A DNA stretch of 64,000 nt from NCBI RefSeq assembly GCF_905475395.1, contig NC_058339.1, positions 13,896,001 to 13,960,000 on the forward strand, read 5' to 3'. Positions 1 to 13,025 of the stretch are shown in pieces. The notes beneath the pieces are model-generated. The model was not told the origin of the DNA, did no database searches, and was given only the letters and a program-made list of their open reading frames with translations. Both the position numbers and the translations under genes were made by a program. The DNA comes from Chrysoperla carnea (lineage: Eukaryota > Arthropoda > Insecta > Neuroptera > Chrysopidae). How positions within the stretch are numbered: the stretch's first letter is position 1; every line of letters starts with the position of its first letter.

Positions 1-90
1 TTGAACCATTCCTTTATTCATTTGTAACGATGTTAGAGATTCAATATTTTTCAACGAGAAAGATTACCAATTCATAACAGCAATTTTTTA

Positions 91-732
91 TACCATGCAT
101 ATATGAAATATACATAGTATATTAAGTTTAGTCCCAAGTTTGTAACGCTTAAAAATAATGATGCTACGAAAAAAATTTTGTCATAGCTGTTCATAAAATC
201 ACCTAATTAGTCCATTTCCGGTTGTCCGTCCGCCCGTCCGTCCGTCCGTCTGTGGACACGATAACTCAAAAACGATAAAAGATATCGAGCTGACATTTTC
301 ACAGCGTACTCAGGACGTAAAAATTGAGGTCAAGTTCGTAAATGAGCATCATAGGTCAATTGGGTCTTGGGTCCGTACGACCCATCTTGTAAACCGTTAG
401 AGATAGAACAAAAGTTTAAATGTAAAAAATGTTCCTTATAAAAAAATAAAAAACTTTTGTTTGAAACATTTTTTTGTAAACATCACTGTTTACCCACGAA
501 GGCGTTAATTAGGTGCAAATTTTATAGTATGTATTAATATAGGAATATCAGTTGTGTGTGTGTCTATTTAAAAGTGAATATCTTTTGTTATTTACGTGAC
601 GTCAAAAAAACAAACGATTGCGCATCAACACTGTCTATACATTTTTGTATGTGTTATGTGATAAAGAAATCAACACTGATTATGCATGGTATTTCAACAA
701 TTAACTCAGTCAATTGTTTCTTTTCACTTGTT
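91..732 (+). repeat. (GTCY)n-bearing repeat family A, copy 1
   Basis: Starts ATGAAATATACATAGTATAT-like, has the core TCCGGTTGTCCGTCC and ends CAATTGTTTCTTTTCACTTG. About ten copies lie in the window in both orientations. The GTCY microsatellite core recalls the INE-1/DINE-1 (mini-me) elements of flies, which are Helentron relatives; homology is not shown. No protein is encoded. Confidence 0.85.
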
Positions 733-863
733 ATTTGGAGCTTTAGTTAGTGAAAATACATTTAGATATCAAGCTAGGGGACATTTTCTAAATTTATTTG
801 TAATAAGTCAAAAATTATTTGAGTAGGCATGGTCCTGACTTAGACTTTCGAATATGAACTTCG

Positions 864-962
864 CCTCGTCTCGACCTTGTCTGAGGTAGAATGTTGCTTA
901 GCCTCGCCTACGTCTCGTCCGAGGTACAATGTTGACTAGTCTCGCTTCAGACGAGGTAAAAT
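864..962. repeat. 38-bp degenerate tandem array rich in CCTCG
   Basis: Two full units (864-901, 902-939) and a partial third share CCTCG, TC(T/C)GAGGTA and AATGTTG. It is GC-rich against the surroundings. Similar CCTCGCC words recur near 1205-1245. Confidence 0.7.
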
Positions 963-1387
963 TTTTACTTTCTTTGACTTATTTTGCATGAATGTACATA
1001 ATATTAAAAAAACTGTGTTAGAAAAAAAATGTCTTAAAAATTAGGAATAAAAGTTGGCCTAAAAAAGAATTTTATGACAAGTTGGAATTCAGTGATGTTT
1101 TAAGAACTATATAAGAGGTTCTTCAGAATGCTTCCACGACTCCCAATGAAAAATCCATATTAAGGATTATAATGTGTATGAATTTAAAAAAAAATTAGTA
1201 TTTCTCCTCGAGCTTTTTGGGAGTATTCGCCTCACCTCGCCCGGTGAAATACTAAATACAAAGAAGTGACAAAGACAAATCGTGACGGAGAGTCTGACGT
1301 TTTATATTTACATTTAATTCCGCATACCTTACTATTCAAAAAAAACATTTGTATTTTGCTGGAAATTAAAGTATATGTTTCTCTATT

Positions 1388-1952
1388 CGTTGTGTGCGTA
1401 GTCATGGTAGGGATAATAAACTCGATGCCAGCGCTTCCAGTGAAAAATTTTGGCGTTAGAGGAGGCTGTTATGACTAATTCACAATTCTTTACATGTTAA
1501 TCTTATAGAACATGTCAAATTAAATTTATTGAAAAACATTAATTAGTTAAGTTTAATGCATTAAAAATTTTGAAAATAAGAAATCAAATTGCACAAATAT
1601 TATTTTTCAAATGTAAATTATCATAATTATTTATTTAAATTTGTGAGACAATAATATTAAATTTTCCATGTAAGTCATAAATGCAATCCATACAATTATA
1701 TATGCATCCATACAGCTTTATAATAGGCCTTTTCATCATGTCATATGCGCAAGTGCAGAGTTTTTTTTTTCGTACTGACAGCAATAAGTAGGACTAAGAT
1801 AGAAGATATTTGTTATTCATTTTATCACATTGGTTATAAATCATTTAGTACGAAACAAATGTGAATCGTGATTTTAAAATGAAAAGCCCTATTAAAGTAG
1901 TGTATCGTTACCATGGAAACGCCTCCAAAAAAACTCACGCACGGGGCGAATA
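1388..1952 (+). repeat. family B MITE-like repeat, copy 1, with a nested insertion
   Basis: Begins CGTTGTGTGCGTAGTCATGG and ends AACTCACGCACGGGGCGAATA. Family termini are imperfectly inverted (GTGCGT near both ends). It is interrupted by a 166-bp element at 1725-1890 that the other two copies lack. Confidence 0.82.
1725..1890. mobile_element. 166-bp MITE nested in a family B repeat
   Basis: Terminal inverted repeats AGGCCTTTTCAT (1725-1736) and ATGAAAAGCCCT (1879-1890) match at 11 of 12 bases. AT is duplicated at the borders. The empty site is seen in the related copies near 54861 and 56881. Confidence 0.82.
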
Positions 1953-2342
1953 CTCTCAAAATTCATCTCTATAGCTACATAATAAAATAAAATAAAACTT
2001 TTTCTTGGAACATACATTGTATATGGTGGTCGTTACATGATATTTATGATGTAATTGATGTCAAATAGTTAATGTTATGTCGTCGTTTTCGTTTTTCTAT
2101 ATGTAATATGTGTAATATGAATACGTTATTGTATTATTATTAATATCATAACACAACACCCACAATTGAATAATACCTATGGTAAATAACAAATAATATA
2201 CGTATCTATATATAGTTTATTGTTGTATATATATTTTTTTAAATACAACTATATACTTAATTTTTATGTAAGAAAATACAAATTTAAATAGCCAAAACCA
2301 GTTGTCGAACAGAAAAAATTACTATTAAGTGTGATTTTCATG

Positions 2343-2850
2343 TGCTGTAACTATGTAAAAGGGTCAGTAGTCTGTATTGTTCGTACAAACCATAAAATTG
2401 TTAAACATAAGTCATTATTTATACTTTATTATTTCTTCCATATTTCTGATTGATTTATGTCCTCAATAGCAAACACTAAGTTCAATGATGATTGAAGAAA
2501 AGTTGAGTCAGTATTGGTTTGCCAAGCTTTGGTTTGTCAGCCTTTCAACAAAAATTGGCTACGGCTAATTGATTAAGCCTTGGTTTGTCAAGTGCTATAT
2601 GCTGTAAATATGTAAAAAGATCAGTAGTCTGCATTTTCCGTACAAAGCACAAAATTGTTCTACAGAAGTCATTATTTTGACTAAATTATTTCTTCCATAT
2701 TTCTGATTGATTTATGCCCCCAATATGAAACACTAAGTTCAGAGATTATTGAATCAAAATTGAGCCAGTATTGGTTTGTCAAGCTTTGGTTTGTCACTCC
2801 TTCACCAAGCTATGACCAGGGCTAATCGGTCAAGCCTTGGTTTGTCAGGT
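2343..2850 (+). repeat. 257-bp diverged tandem duplication
   Basis: Units 2343-2599 and 2600-2850 share TCAGTAGTCTG, TTTCTTCCATATTTCTGATT and the repeated phrase TTGGTTTGTCAAGC. No coding potential. Confidence 0.8.
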
Positions 2851-2944
2851 CTTAGCGATCTCTTGGTTAATCGTTTTTCAATCCTCGTCGAAACCTGTAC
2901 TGTACATTTTTTTTACCTGTGTTAAACAATCCGTACCATTATTT

Positions 2945-3467
2945 TGAATGTTATGGAAAGGGGATAAGTGAGAGCAAGGGAGGTCAAGGATATAACGCGG
3001 TAGTCTTTACCAATCTTCATTTTTAAACTCAGCGAATTACGGGAGTATCAAGCTAGTATATATTATAAATGCAAAAGTTTGTGAGGATGTATGGATATTT
3101 AATACTCTTTTACGCAAAAACTACTGCACGGATTTGGATGAAATTTGGAACACAAATAGTTTATAACCTGAATTAAAACAAAGCATATTTATTCCGATAG
3201 TATGATCCCGTGGGACAATTATTGCTTTATAATACTTAACACCTACTTACGATAATTCCATGACAGCTTAAAATTCTTTCACCTACAGAAAATTAAAACA
3301 TTATCAGCGAGTATCATGGGCTAAATTTTATTTTCAATAATTATGGTTCCGAACCAAAAAATTAAAATCCATCAAATTGAGAACAAAGAGGAGGATAACT
3401 GAGGGCTATGACACGATAGAATTTGTTTTTAAAGTTGAAATTACCCAGCGGGCGAGTATTTGCTAGT
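2945..3467 (+). mobile_element. two abutting Helitron-like elements
   Basis: A 3' tail with GTTATGGAAAGGGGATAAGTG ends in CTAGT at 3053-3057. A second element starts at once (ATATATTATAAATGCAAAAG) and ends in CTAGT at 3463-3467 after a GC-richer AGCGGGCGAG stretch. Ending in CTRRT with no inverted repeats is the Helitron pattern. No Rep/helicase is present, so they are non-autonomous. Confidence 0.6.
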
Positions 3468-4229
3468 ATATTATAATATTGAAATATATAACAGGTCATT
3501 GCTAAATGTTTCGAAAAGACATCTAGCATTTTGGCAAGCCATAACTCATCTAGTTTATATGTTTATTCTGAAAAACTCATTTTTATTATTAATTTTAACC
3601 AATAATTTTACCTTCATCATTTAAGCAGACATGTTTTTAAATTTATACAGTTATATTTTCTACTAAGTCGAAATATTTCGATGTTACATTCACCAAAAAC
3701 GTCGATCTTAGACACAAAATTTATACAAAAACAATAACAACAAAAACGCACAATCTATTTTGTTTACAAATGAATACCTAGCGTCTTTTAAATACGTAAA
3801 TCATACGATTTGTATTTAAAATAATTCTCACATTAAAAATTCCACAATTAACCCCATGCTGCTATAATTTTTTTTTTCATATTTAATTTAACAATAAAAA
3901 ATTAATGTAAGTTGTCTAAATATTGTAACTTAAAAGTTGTATGTGACATGACAATTGAAACAGAATGATTTTTTTAAGTTGACATTATTAATTCATAGTT
4001 TAAGTACATGTAATTTAAATAAATAAATAAATAAACATATACTTAAGTCAAAATGATAAGAAAAAAAAATATTTGATTGATATACGCCTTAAAATTAACT
4101 CACATGTACACAAAGTGGTCATCATTTAGAATTTCTACAAAAATTCTAGCATGAAGTATTATTTTCTTACCAACAAAAAGGTCCGAAAAAAAATTTCCGA
4201 GTGGGATATTTTTGATAAATTTGATGTTT

Positions 4230-4390
4230 ATGAAGTAGGTACACTCAGCTTCTCCAAATAATTGAGGAGCTTATAAATAAAATTATAGCAGCGGAAAAGG
4301 TAGTAAAACACATATATGATATCACAATGGGCTCTATAGCCTGAATGTGTCCTTCTTGGACAGCCAATATAATCTAGCCTAACCTAACCA
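4230..4390 (+). mobile_element. tRNA-derived SINE, 5'-truncated copy
   Basis: Only the body and tail remain (ACACTCAGCTTC ... GGACAGCCAATATAATC, then CCTAACC). The tRNA-like head is missing, as in copies cut short during reverse transcription. Confidence 0.8.
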
Positions 4391-4690
4391 ACAAAACTAT
4401 TTTAAATAACTTTATCAAAAATAGATATAAGCAATAATTTTGGCGTTTCAATACATACAAAGTTATATTTCTGCTGCAAATTGATATAGAATGCAATGGT
4501 TGCAAAATGATCTTAATGGGTATGAACTAAACAATTAAAAAAAAACTGTTACATTTTTATCCTTCGTGTCTGGCGTCGATAAGTACACCTACACTGCCAA
4601 CGACAGAGATATTTTTTTTTGTATTCATGTTGACAATACATTCATTTTACCACATAAGTCATAGAAGAAGAAATAAGAAGACATATATTT

Positions 4691-5252
4691 ATACAATGTA
4701 CATATGAAATATACCAAGGTATACTAAGTTTAGTCCCAAGTTTGTAACACTTGAAAATATTGATATTATGAACCAAATTTTTGTATGGGTATTCATAAAA
4801 TCACCTAATTAGTCCATTTCCGGTTGTCTGTCTGTGTGTCCGTCTGTCATCACGATTACTCAAAAACGAAAAGAGATATCAAGTTGAAATTTTTACAGCG
4901 TACTCAAGACATAAAAAGTGAAGGCAAGTTCGTAAATGACCAACATAGGTCAATTGAGTCTTGGGTCCGTAGGACCCATCTTGTAAACCATTGGAGATGT
5001 AAAAAAATTTATATATAAAAAATGTTTCTTTTAAAAAAATAAACAACTTTTGTTTGAAACATTATTTCGTAAACATCACTGCTTACCCGCGAGGGCACAA
5101 ATTAGGCGTAAATTGTATAGTATGTATTATTTGGGAATATCAATTATATATGTGTGACAGGTATGTATGTGTAGTGTGACAGAGTAATCAACACTGTCTA
5201 TACATGGTATTTCAACAATTAACTCAGTCAATTGTTTGTTTTCACTTGTTTT
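4691..5252 (+). repeat. family A repeat, copy 2
   Basis: Near full length. The core reads GGTTGTCTGTCTGTGTGTCC, so the microsatellite differs from that of copy 1. Confidence 0.83.
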
Positions 5253-5560
5253 AATTAAAGCCCACCTATGGATTTTGTTATTATAAATGTATAATGTTTA
5301 CATGAACAGTATGTTCCAAACTCTATGCGGAACAATAAATACCTTTTTAGGTGATGATTTTTACATATTTTTTTTTTGTTCATTTTCTGTATTTCTTAGT
5401 GACAAAACGTGACAAAAATATTTTATTAACTTCATAAGGTTTTTTTTTAGGAATTTTAAACACGTTAGTTATTTAAAAAACAATCAATATGTTTATTGGA
5501 TAGATTACGTAATTTATTTAAATTCTATTCGTAAAAATTATTATTCAATATAAACATTTT

Positions 5561-5768
5561 TCTACACTAATATTATAAAGATGAAAGATTTTATTTGTTG
5601 TTTGTTTGTGATGGATAAACTCAAAAATTACTGGACCAATTTTAATATTATCTGTAGTTATCGGGGGTAACATTAGCTGAATTTTATTTTTTTTTAAATT
5701 AGGGCTCCGCACCAAAAAATTAAAACCTAGAAAATTGAGAAACAAAAGGGGCCATAACTGAGTCACAG
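5561..5768 (+). mobile_element. Helitron-like 5' end fragment
   Basis: Starts TCTACACTAATATTATAAAG, the 5' TC pattern common in insect Helitrons, and shares GCACCAAAAAATTAAAACC with the other copies. Confidence 0.5.
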
Positions 5769-5783
5769 AAAAAAGAACACTGT

Positions 5784-5860
5784 ACAGCTGAGCACGCTAT
5801 AAAATTTTTCTTGATATCTCTTTTCGTTTTTGAGTAATCGTGTTTACAGACGAAAAATCG
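5784..5860 (-). repeat. family A repeat, fragment
   Basis: Only the central part (TTTTCGTTTTTGAGTAATCG and neighbours) remains, next to a Helitron-like piece at 5561-5768. Confidence 0.65.
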
Positions 5861-7937
5861 GGTAATACATATTTTGAGTAAAATGGAGATTGAGGCTGTG
5901 GAAATAATGACAAAAATTTACCCTATTAAAAATCTTATGTACTATTTTGAGCTTTGAATTCCAAATTTATTAATATTCCATAAAATAAATCAGATAATTC
6001 GATAAATGAATCAGCTTCCGGTTTGCAATCTCGTTCATTTTTTATAATAATTACACGGAAAATTTTTTTAAAAACGTGAGAATATCCTGTATAAAATCAA
6101 ACTAAACAAATAATAATAAATATTGTTTAAAACTATTTTACAATCAATAGAAAACAATTTAATTGTAATTGATAATAGTTGAAGTGCTTGTGCTTGCATA
6201 GTGTAGATAAGCGTTTCTACTCTTCAAACATTTTAGCTGTTCTCTGGATCTGATTCGAATTATCGAATTCATAGTTATTTAATGTCTGCTGATTCTACGA
6301 AAATATATTATTCCGTTACTGATGAAAAACAGGGATCGGACTTAATATTTATCACTTCCAGTGAAGAATTCTCACTGAACGTACAGAAAAGTGAAGTTGG
6401 TTTTTTTAAATGTTTACTAGTATGCAAGATATGAAACGTTTAAAATTCCTTATTAAACAAAAAGGAATATACCCACTAGTGACGTCATACGTGGTTATCG
6501 CCAAAGAGATTACATATAAAACTTTGTTTTGTTAAAAGGAGATGGACAACCTTTGAATACGATCTTTGATTGCTTATATAACTTCTTCGTTTTTTTAATG
6601 AATTTTAATTTCACTTTTCTATTTTGTCATGGTCTCAAGTTTAGTTTTACATTTTTATGGGTAATATGGCCAATTCGACATCAGAATTATTCCCTATTTG
6701 TTATATCGTCTATACAATTCCGATCCCAAAATGGAAATACTCATTTATGGATAAAACAGAAGATAATTCAGTAGAAAGTCCTTCTCACATTCTGATTCGT
6801 CGATAGTTTGATTGAAACTATAGCCGGTTACTTTTACATTTTTTAACAAAACCTCTTGATTGCCTACGTTGTTTTATTCAAACTGTAGCTTTAATATAAA
6901 ATGCTTTAAAAATATTACGTTGATAGTGATGATGGTGCTGTTATATGATGGCGGTTGATAATTATTTAAGCAATTAGTATATTTCATGCTTCGTTAAGCT
7001 CACTTATACACATTTATGTGCATATGATGATTGGATATGAAATTTTTTTTTCCATATTTCATATAATAAAGACAAATTTAATTAATTTTTAACGATTTAA
7101 TTAACACTCATAGTACAGTAGATAGATAGATATTGATACTTTTGTGTACACATTTACAATTCTCTCTAATTGATTTTCAATAATTTGAATACATGGATCA
7201 ACATAAATTAACAACTTTTAAATGAAATAAAGCCTAAATAGATTTTACATTCAGTAGGTACCATACAGCCTTAGATAAGATTTGTTCAACTCAATTAGCT
7301 TTTAATTGGTTATTTAATCTACAATATATAGATTTCATTTTATACATTGTAATTTACTATTAAAGGCAGTTCAGAAAATTCTTAGCATGTCATACTGGAT
7401 CGAGTTATGCGTTTTCTTAATTACCGTAATTAACAAGTAAAATTTACATTATTTCAAAAACCCCCAACAGATGCGATTTAATTCTTGTTAACCGAATTTT
7501 GGAAACTTAGCTACAAAATATTCTCAATCAAATCGGTTCGAACGTTTAGGGTCTAGATGCAACTGAGAAACCCATAGACGAACAGATAAACACTTTAACC
7601 TTATAACACTCTTTCTTAAATCAATACTTAAGTGATGGTCAAGGACATCAGATCAGATTAAAAGGATACTTAGAATGCTTTCATTTTTTGGGACCAATTT
7701 TTGGAAATATTTTAATTAAAATTGAAATATTCTAGTTGACTTTGTTCTTTAGAATTATTGTTTTGAATTTCCTAATTATTTTACCATTTCACTTTTCGAA
7801 ATGACTTGAGCTAGGTTTATTAAAAATCAGTTTATTTCTCATCATATATCAGCCCTATAAGCTTTAAAATGAGGGGGTTAATCATCCAATTTTCTAAAGG
7901 TATCGCCATGTGTCAGAAAAACAAGGTAGTAAAATCC
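5861..7937. other. gene-free AT-rich DNA
   Basis: I see no supported exon, repeat or RNA here. Short frames (for example 6529-6774) have no recognisable motif. Confidence 0.6.
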
Positions 7938-8364
7938 CTTAAATTATAAATGTAAAAGTAAGGATGTTTGTTTGTTTGTTACCCTTTCACGCAAAGACTA
8001 GCGAATGGATTTGAATGAAACTTAACAATAATATAGCTCATACATCAGAATAACACATGAGCTGTAATTTATAAGGATATAATCAAAAAAAAAATTAAAA
8101 AAATTATATTTAATTTGAAATTACCATAAATTGCAGATTTCTGTAAAAATAGTCAATGTAAAACCATGCATGGCCATCTTTTCTGATAGACTCAATAAAT
8201 TATGACTATTTTACATTAAAAGAAATATAAAATTTCGAGTTGCCATTATTTCGAGTGTTATGGAAAGGGGATAAGTGATAGCACGAGAGGTGAAGGCTAT
8301 AATACGGTGGCCTTTATCAATATGTACTTTTAAACTCCGCGAAGCGGTTGGGTATCACGCTAGT
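7938..8364 (+). mobile_element. non-autonomous Helitron-like element
   Basis: Ends with the hairpin CCGC-gaa-GCGG (8337-8347) followed 12 bases later by CTAGT (8360-8364), the classic Helitron 3' end. Shares GGAAAGGGGATAAGTGA with the copy ending at 3057. Confidence 0.65.
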
Positions 8365-9718
8365 AATAAATATATAAGATTTAATTGCTTATATTATTTT
8401 TTATGCAAAATAAACGTTAACAATTTGGACGGGTTATATTAATAATGTATAAAATTTAATACCTCGTACCTAAAATATTTTATTTTATAAATAAAATAAT
8501 TACATTACAAATAATTATTAAAAATGAAATAAACATATATTACGTTTTATAAATAACGAATAAATAAATGTAAGTATTGTTATTTTGATTTGATTAACAT
8601 TTTGCACGTAAAATATTCATTGATAACCCTCTTACGATAAATAAATTGCTTAAATCCTTTTTCTGAAAACGGGTAAAAAATTTCCGCTATTCCATAAGAA
8701 AATTCATATTTTCCGTGAATATATAACATAAACAATAAATTGTTTATAATTAATATTTATATAAAAGTATGTATATATGTTTTATGACCATTAGGTAAAC
8801 TTTTTGTTTGTGGATTTTTTTAAATGTAATAATTTTTATTTAATATTATAATGTAACTCGAACATGATATTAGAGCATTAGATATATACCTATTTGTATT
8901 TATACCAAAAATGTAATACTCAAATGACTTCTGTATGCAGACAAGCAACATCAGCAACCAGTTGATTTGAGTTTAATATTGAGATAATACTCAATTTTGA
9001 GTTTTGTTTCCAGGAAAAATCTAGGACATAAGTCAGGAAGTGATTTACACACATACCTAGATACACGCGCGCTAAAATGAAAAATCTTTGGATTCCCAGT
9101 GGAGTAAAATAACCAAGAATCACTTTTGTAACTTGTTACTCTACACAGAATGAATACAATATGGTTTTCTTGGCTTAAGAATATCGAAAAGAAAACCAAC
9201 AGTTTTTCTTAGGACTAAAAAGTTTTCTTACCAAAATTTTATGTGCTACAAGAATATTATTTTTTTCCTTTTCTTTCCTGAAGTCAAGAAAAATTTCTTG
9301 AGTCAACAAATTCTTTATTTCTGTGTAAATTTGACACACAATTAGGTATTTATTGGTGTTCTATAATTGACTGCAGAAGTTGTTACGGACACATCTTTCT
9401 GTTAACTGTTAATTTTATCCAAGTAGTTAATGCTATGGCCTGCCAGTTTATGGCATGTTATATATTAATGAAGGCTGTACCGTTGTATTTACCATAACAA
9501 CATAGTTTGTTTAAATTATTATTCCGCTTAACAAATTCATACTTTGAATACATTTTTATTATTTCGGGGTTTCAAGATTTATTTCAGGAGAAAGTTTATC
9601 CAGAATATAACTAGCTATAAACTCTTGAGTTCCTAAATATGCTTGTAACGAAACTTTCGAACGAAAAAGTTTTTTACCCAATTTCGATTAAAGGCCTAAT
9701 TTCCGAGATATCATATTA
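8365..9718. other. gene-free AT-rich DNA
   Basis: Nothing recognised. Two overlapping minus-strand frames near 8920-9199 lack motifs and splice context. Confidence 0.6.
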
Positions 9719-9831
9719 TCTATCTCACATTTTGAAAGTTTTATTAAACCCAACCCACTAATCTGTGAATTATTATACGCTAGGTAATTACTAGGCGGGG
9801 TTTAATAAAAATTTAAAAAAAGTGAGATAGT
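9719..9831. repeat. hairpin with ~33-bp inverted arms
   Basis: CTATCTCACATTTTG...TATTAAACCC is inverted at GGGTTTAATAAAAA...GTGAGATAG, with a 45-bp loop holding CTAGGTAATTACTAG. Confidence 0.7.
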
Positions 9832-9896
9832 TGTCACGATAAAGAAGTCTTTCTAGTCCTAGGTGCTCTGTCATTGGGTAAATTTATTGATTAGTA

Positions 9897-9964
9897 AGAG
9901 CTTTTTCGTTTGTTATTATAAGATTGAGCAAGAGCTTTTTCGTTTGTCTTTATAAGATTGTTTG
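9897..9964 (+). repeat. 34-bp tandem duplication
   Basis: AGAGCTTTTTCGTTTGT followed by TATAAGATTG occurs twice, offset by 34 bp. Confidence 0.85.
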
Positions 9965-10999
9965 GGAAGTCAAGAGTTCTGCTGTGAATTATAGAACACT
10001 TTGTAACTACACAAGAATTTCGGGAACGCAGGAAATGTTATTTAGTTATATTTTCAAGATTATGTGAAATTTTTATCCCTGTTTTGATGATATTAAAGCG
10101 TTCTACACTTATACACCTCTGGATTTGAACAGAATTTTTAATCGTTTAGATGGTGTTCTTTGATAATTCGATAGTACGATTTTTACTACGAGAAATATAA
10201 AATTGAAATTTACTTTCTTATAATAAGACTTAAAATGTTATAGCTTAATTCATTTCACATTAAGAGAGTGGCTAATAATAATTTGGTTAGATAACATCAC
10301 ACAATGGACCAAAATCAAATTCCCTGAAGTCATCCAAATTGTTCAAGATTAAACAAAATGGAATCAAGTGGTCATCATCATCATCATTTCAAAATCTTTC
10401 AATTCAGAACTCTTTTGAAGAATAAATTTAAAACATAAGAGCAGTTTGGTGTACATTTTAATATAATCTTTATATATAGAGGTAAATACAATGTGAAGAT
10501 TCATTTTACAACTTGTAATATTTATGTAATGGATCGTATTTTTATAGTAAATACCTTATAACAACAACAACGTCGGTCGTTCAAGTAAGAATATTACATG
10601 TGCTTTTAACCCTGATTTACTATAATGATTATTACTATGAATATTTAGTACAAACTCTAAGTAAAGTAAGGGTGCTTGCTTGTTGAGTTGAGTTTTTAGG
10701 TGATTGACCTAATTATTTTGTATTCACTTTCGTCTTCTATACTTATTCTACATTTTGAAGTTCTTTACAATTATAATACTTTTATAGGTCCATTAAGATC
10801 TTTGGTTATTTGTTTTTATAAGAAAATATAAAGTTTTATTATTATTACAATATTAAGTCGAAAATTGCCCCACTTGTGATTCAATGTAATACTTTTTAAG
10901 GTACTAAATAAATCCAAATAAAATTGTAGAAATGTAAAAAAGTCTTAACCCGTCAGCACTGACGTTATGAGTATTTTACTCCCACTACATCTTTTATTA
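9965..10999. other. gene-free AT-rich DNA
   Basis: Only a short CAT-repeat (10375-10388) and ACA-repeat (10561-10570) stand out. Confidence 0.6.
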
Positions 11000-11564
11000 T
11001 ACTATGTATATATGAAATATACATAGTATATTAAGTTTAGTCCCAAGTTTGTAACGCTTAAAAATAATGATGTTTGGAAAAAAATTTTGCCATAGGTGTT
11101 CATAAAATCACCTAATTAGTCCATTTCCGGTTGTCCGTCCGTCCGTCCGCCTGTCTGTGGACACGATAACTCAAAAACGAAAAAAGATATGGAGCTGAAA
11201 TTTTTACAGCGTACTCAGGACGTAAAAAGTGAGGTCAAGTTCGTAAATGAGCATCATAGGTCAATTGGGACTTGTGTCCGTAGGACCCATCTTGTAAACC
11301 GTTAGAGATAGAACAAAAGTTTAAATGTAAAAAATGTTCCTTATCAAAAATTAAACAACTTTTGTTTGAAACATTTTTTCGTAAACATCACTGTTTACCC
11401 GTGAGGGCGCCAATTAGGCGGAAATTTATAATATGTACTATACTTGATTATCAGTTATGTATGTGTCACATGTTTGTATGTGTAAGGTGATAAAGAAATC
11501 AACACTGACTATGCATGGTATTTCAACAGTTAACTCAGTCAATTGTTTGTTTTCACTTGTTTTT
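11000..11564 (+). repeat. family A repeat, copy 3
   Basis: Near full length, with the core GTCCGTCCGTCCGCCTGTCTG. It is closest in sequence to copy 1. Confidence 0.84.
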
Positions 11565-11827
11565 CAAATTTTTTATGTAGGTGAAACTTTTTCCATCTTC
11601 ATTTAATTTAATCTATTTTCAAATTGTGAAATTTTCAAATTTTCACCAGTCTACGGTTTTTCAAAAAAATTTTTTCAAATCTTTCAGAAATTGTAAGAAT
11701 TTCTCTCATCGCGAAAGGTTTTGTTAGCAAAATAATATTAACTTCAAATATTTTCGGGGCTAGTTCGTGTTCTTTCGTTAGTTTAATGTAAGTCGTCCTC
11801 AGTAAATTAAAAAAAAAAAAAAACTTG

Positions 11828-12052
11828 TAAATATGGTGAAATTGGTAATCGGATAAATGGACCGAAAAATAGATTGAAAATAGGCTCGGATTAAGGTTGG
11901 TTGGGTTGAGTTTGTCGACTATAGAGGAGTTGGTTGAATTCTGACTCCTCTATTGAGTTTTTAGCCCTAACATTAAAAAATAGGACACTATTACATAAAT
12001 TTTTTGTGTCTATTTTTTCGGATCTATTTTTTCCTAAATTCGGTAAAATTAT
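11828..12052 (+). repeat. family H repeat, copy 1
   Basis: Shares GACACTATT(A/G)CATAAATTTTT and TTTCCTAAATTCGG with 58297-58452. Its left part, GAAATTGGTAATCGG, matches as well. Element type unknown. Confidence 0.55.
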
Positions 12053-13017
12053 TTAAAATGAATTTAATTATTTAGATTATTTCTTGGCTCTAATATTTTC
12101 AATATCAAACATTATTCAATAATCACGCAATCTACTATTTTAAATTAGCTAGTGCATCAAAATATAAATGAATGTAAAATTATGTAGAGGTTATGATTTG
12201 AAAAAGTTAAAGAATATTTGCGAAATATTTGACGCATATGCAGAACATGTGAGCAAATTTCTCATTATGCAACTCAAAATCACCCAACGGTTGACGTTGA
12301 CGCGAATGGTGATTGACGGGCAAAGCTTTCTCTTTCACTAAAGTTGTTTCACGAGTTCAAAAAGTATAGACATCCGTTTGAATATCTCTTGGCAAAAATC
12401 ATGGATTACAGCTTATCGAAGACATAACTTGTTCATAGCTTGATACTTTTAGCTCTCAATTCTGTACAATATAGTGACGTTAGTCAAAGAGCTGATTAGA
12501 AAAACGTAAAATTAACCTTAGTTTTTTTAAGTTATAAATTATTTCCAACTTTGAAAAAGAAATCGATAGAAAGCCGTATTTAAATCAACAATATTTATAT
12601 CCTTTTTTCCGTAAATAATTATGATACTAAATATATATGCGTACAAGTGTTATCGTAAACTTAGTACTTACCTACACTTCAGACAAGCAGGTAACAACAT
12701 ACAGTAATAATATTATTGCACGTATATAGGTAGATATGTATAAACCTATACTTAGAACAGGCAAAGTTCTAAATGTGATTAATTTAAATTTATTAAGCCA
12801 TAATTTTAAAAAAAAATTTTATACGCAGATATCATCAAAGATTCGGTATGATCAAAGTTTGAAGATATAATACTCGATAAATTTATAGTATGATGAAACG
12901 CAAAAAAAGCTTAACTTTCTACTCGTTATTTTGTAAAATTAAAAAAAGCTTACGAATTTGTACATGAGTACAAACCGCGACAAGGACATGAGTAGGTATA
13001 ACGCGCGAAAACCGCAT
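12053..13017. other. gene-free AT-rich DNA
   Basis: No supported feature before the hAT-like element. Confidence 0.55.
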
Positions 13018-13025
13018 GTCGAAAG

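Noticed and set aside
220..255. CRISPR-like short repeats (GTCCGTCC...)
   Set aside because: A simple GTCY microsatellite inside a dispersed eukaryotic repeat, with no spacers.
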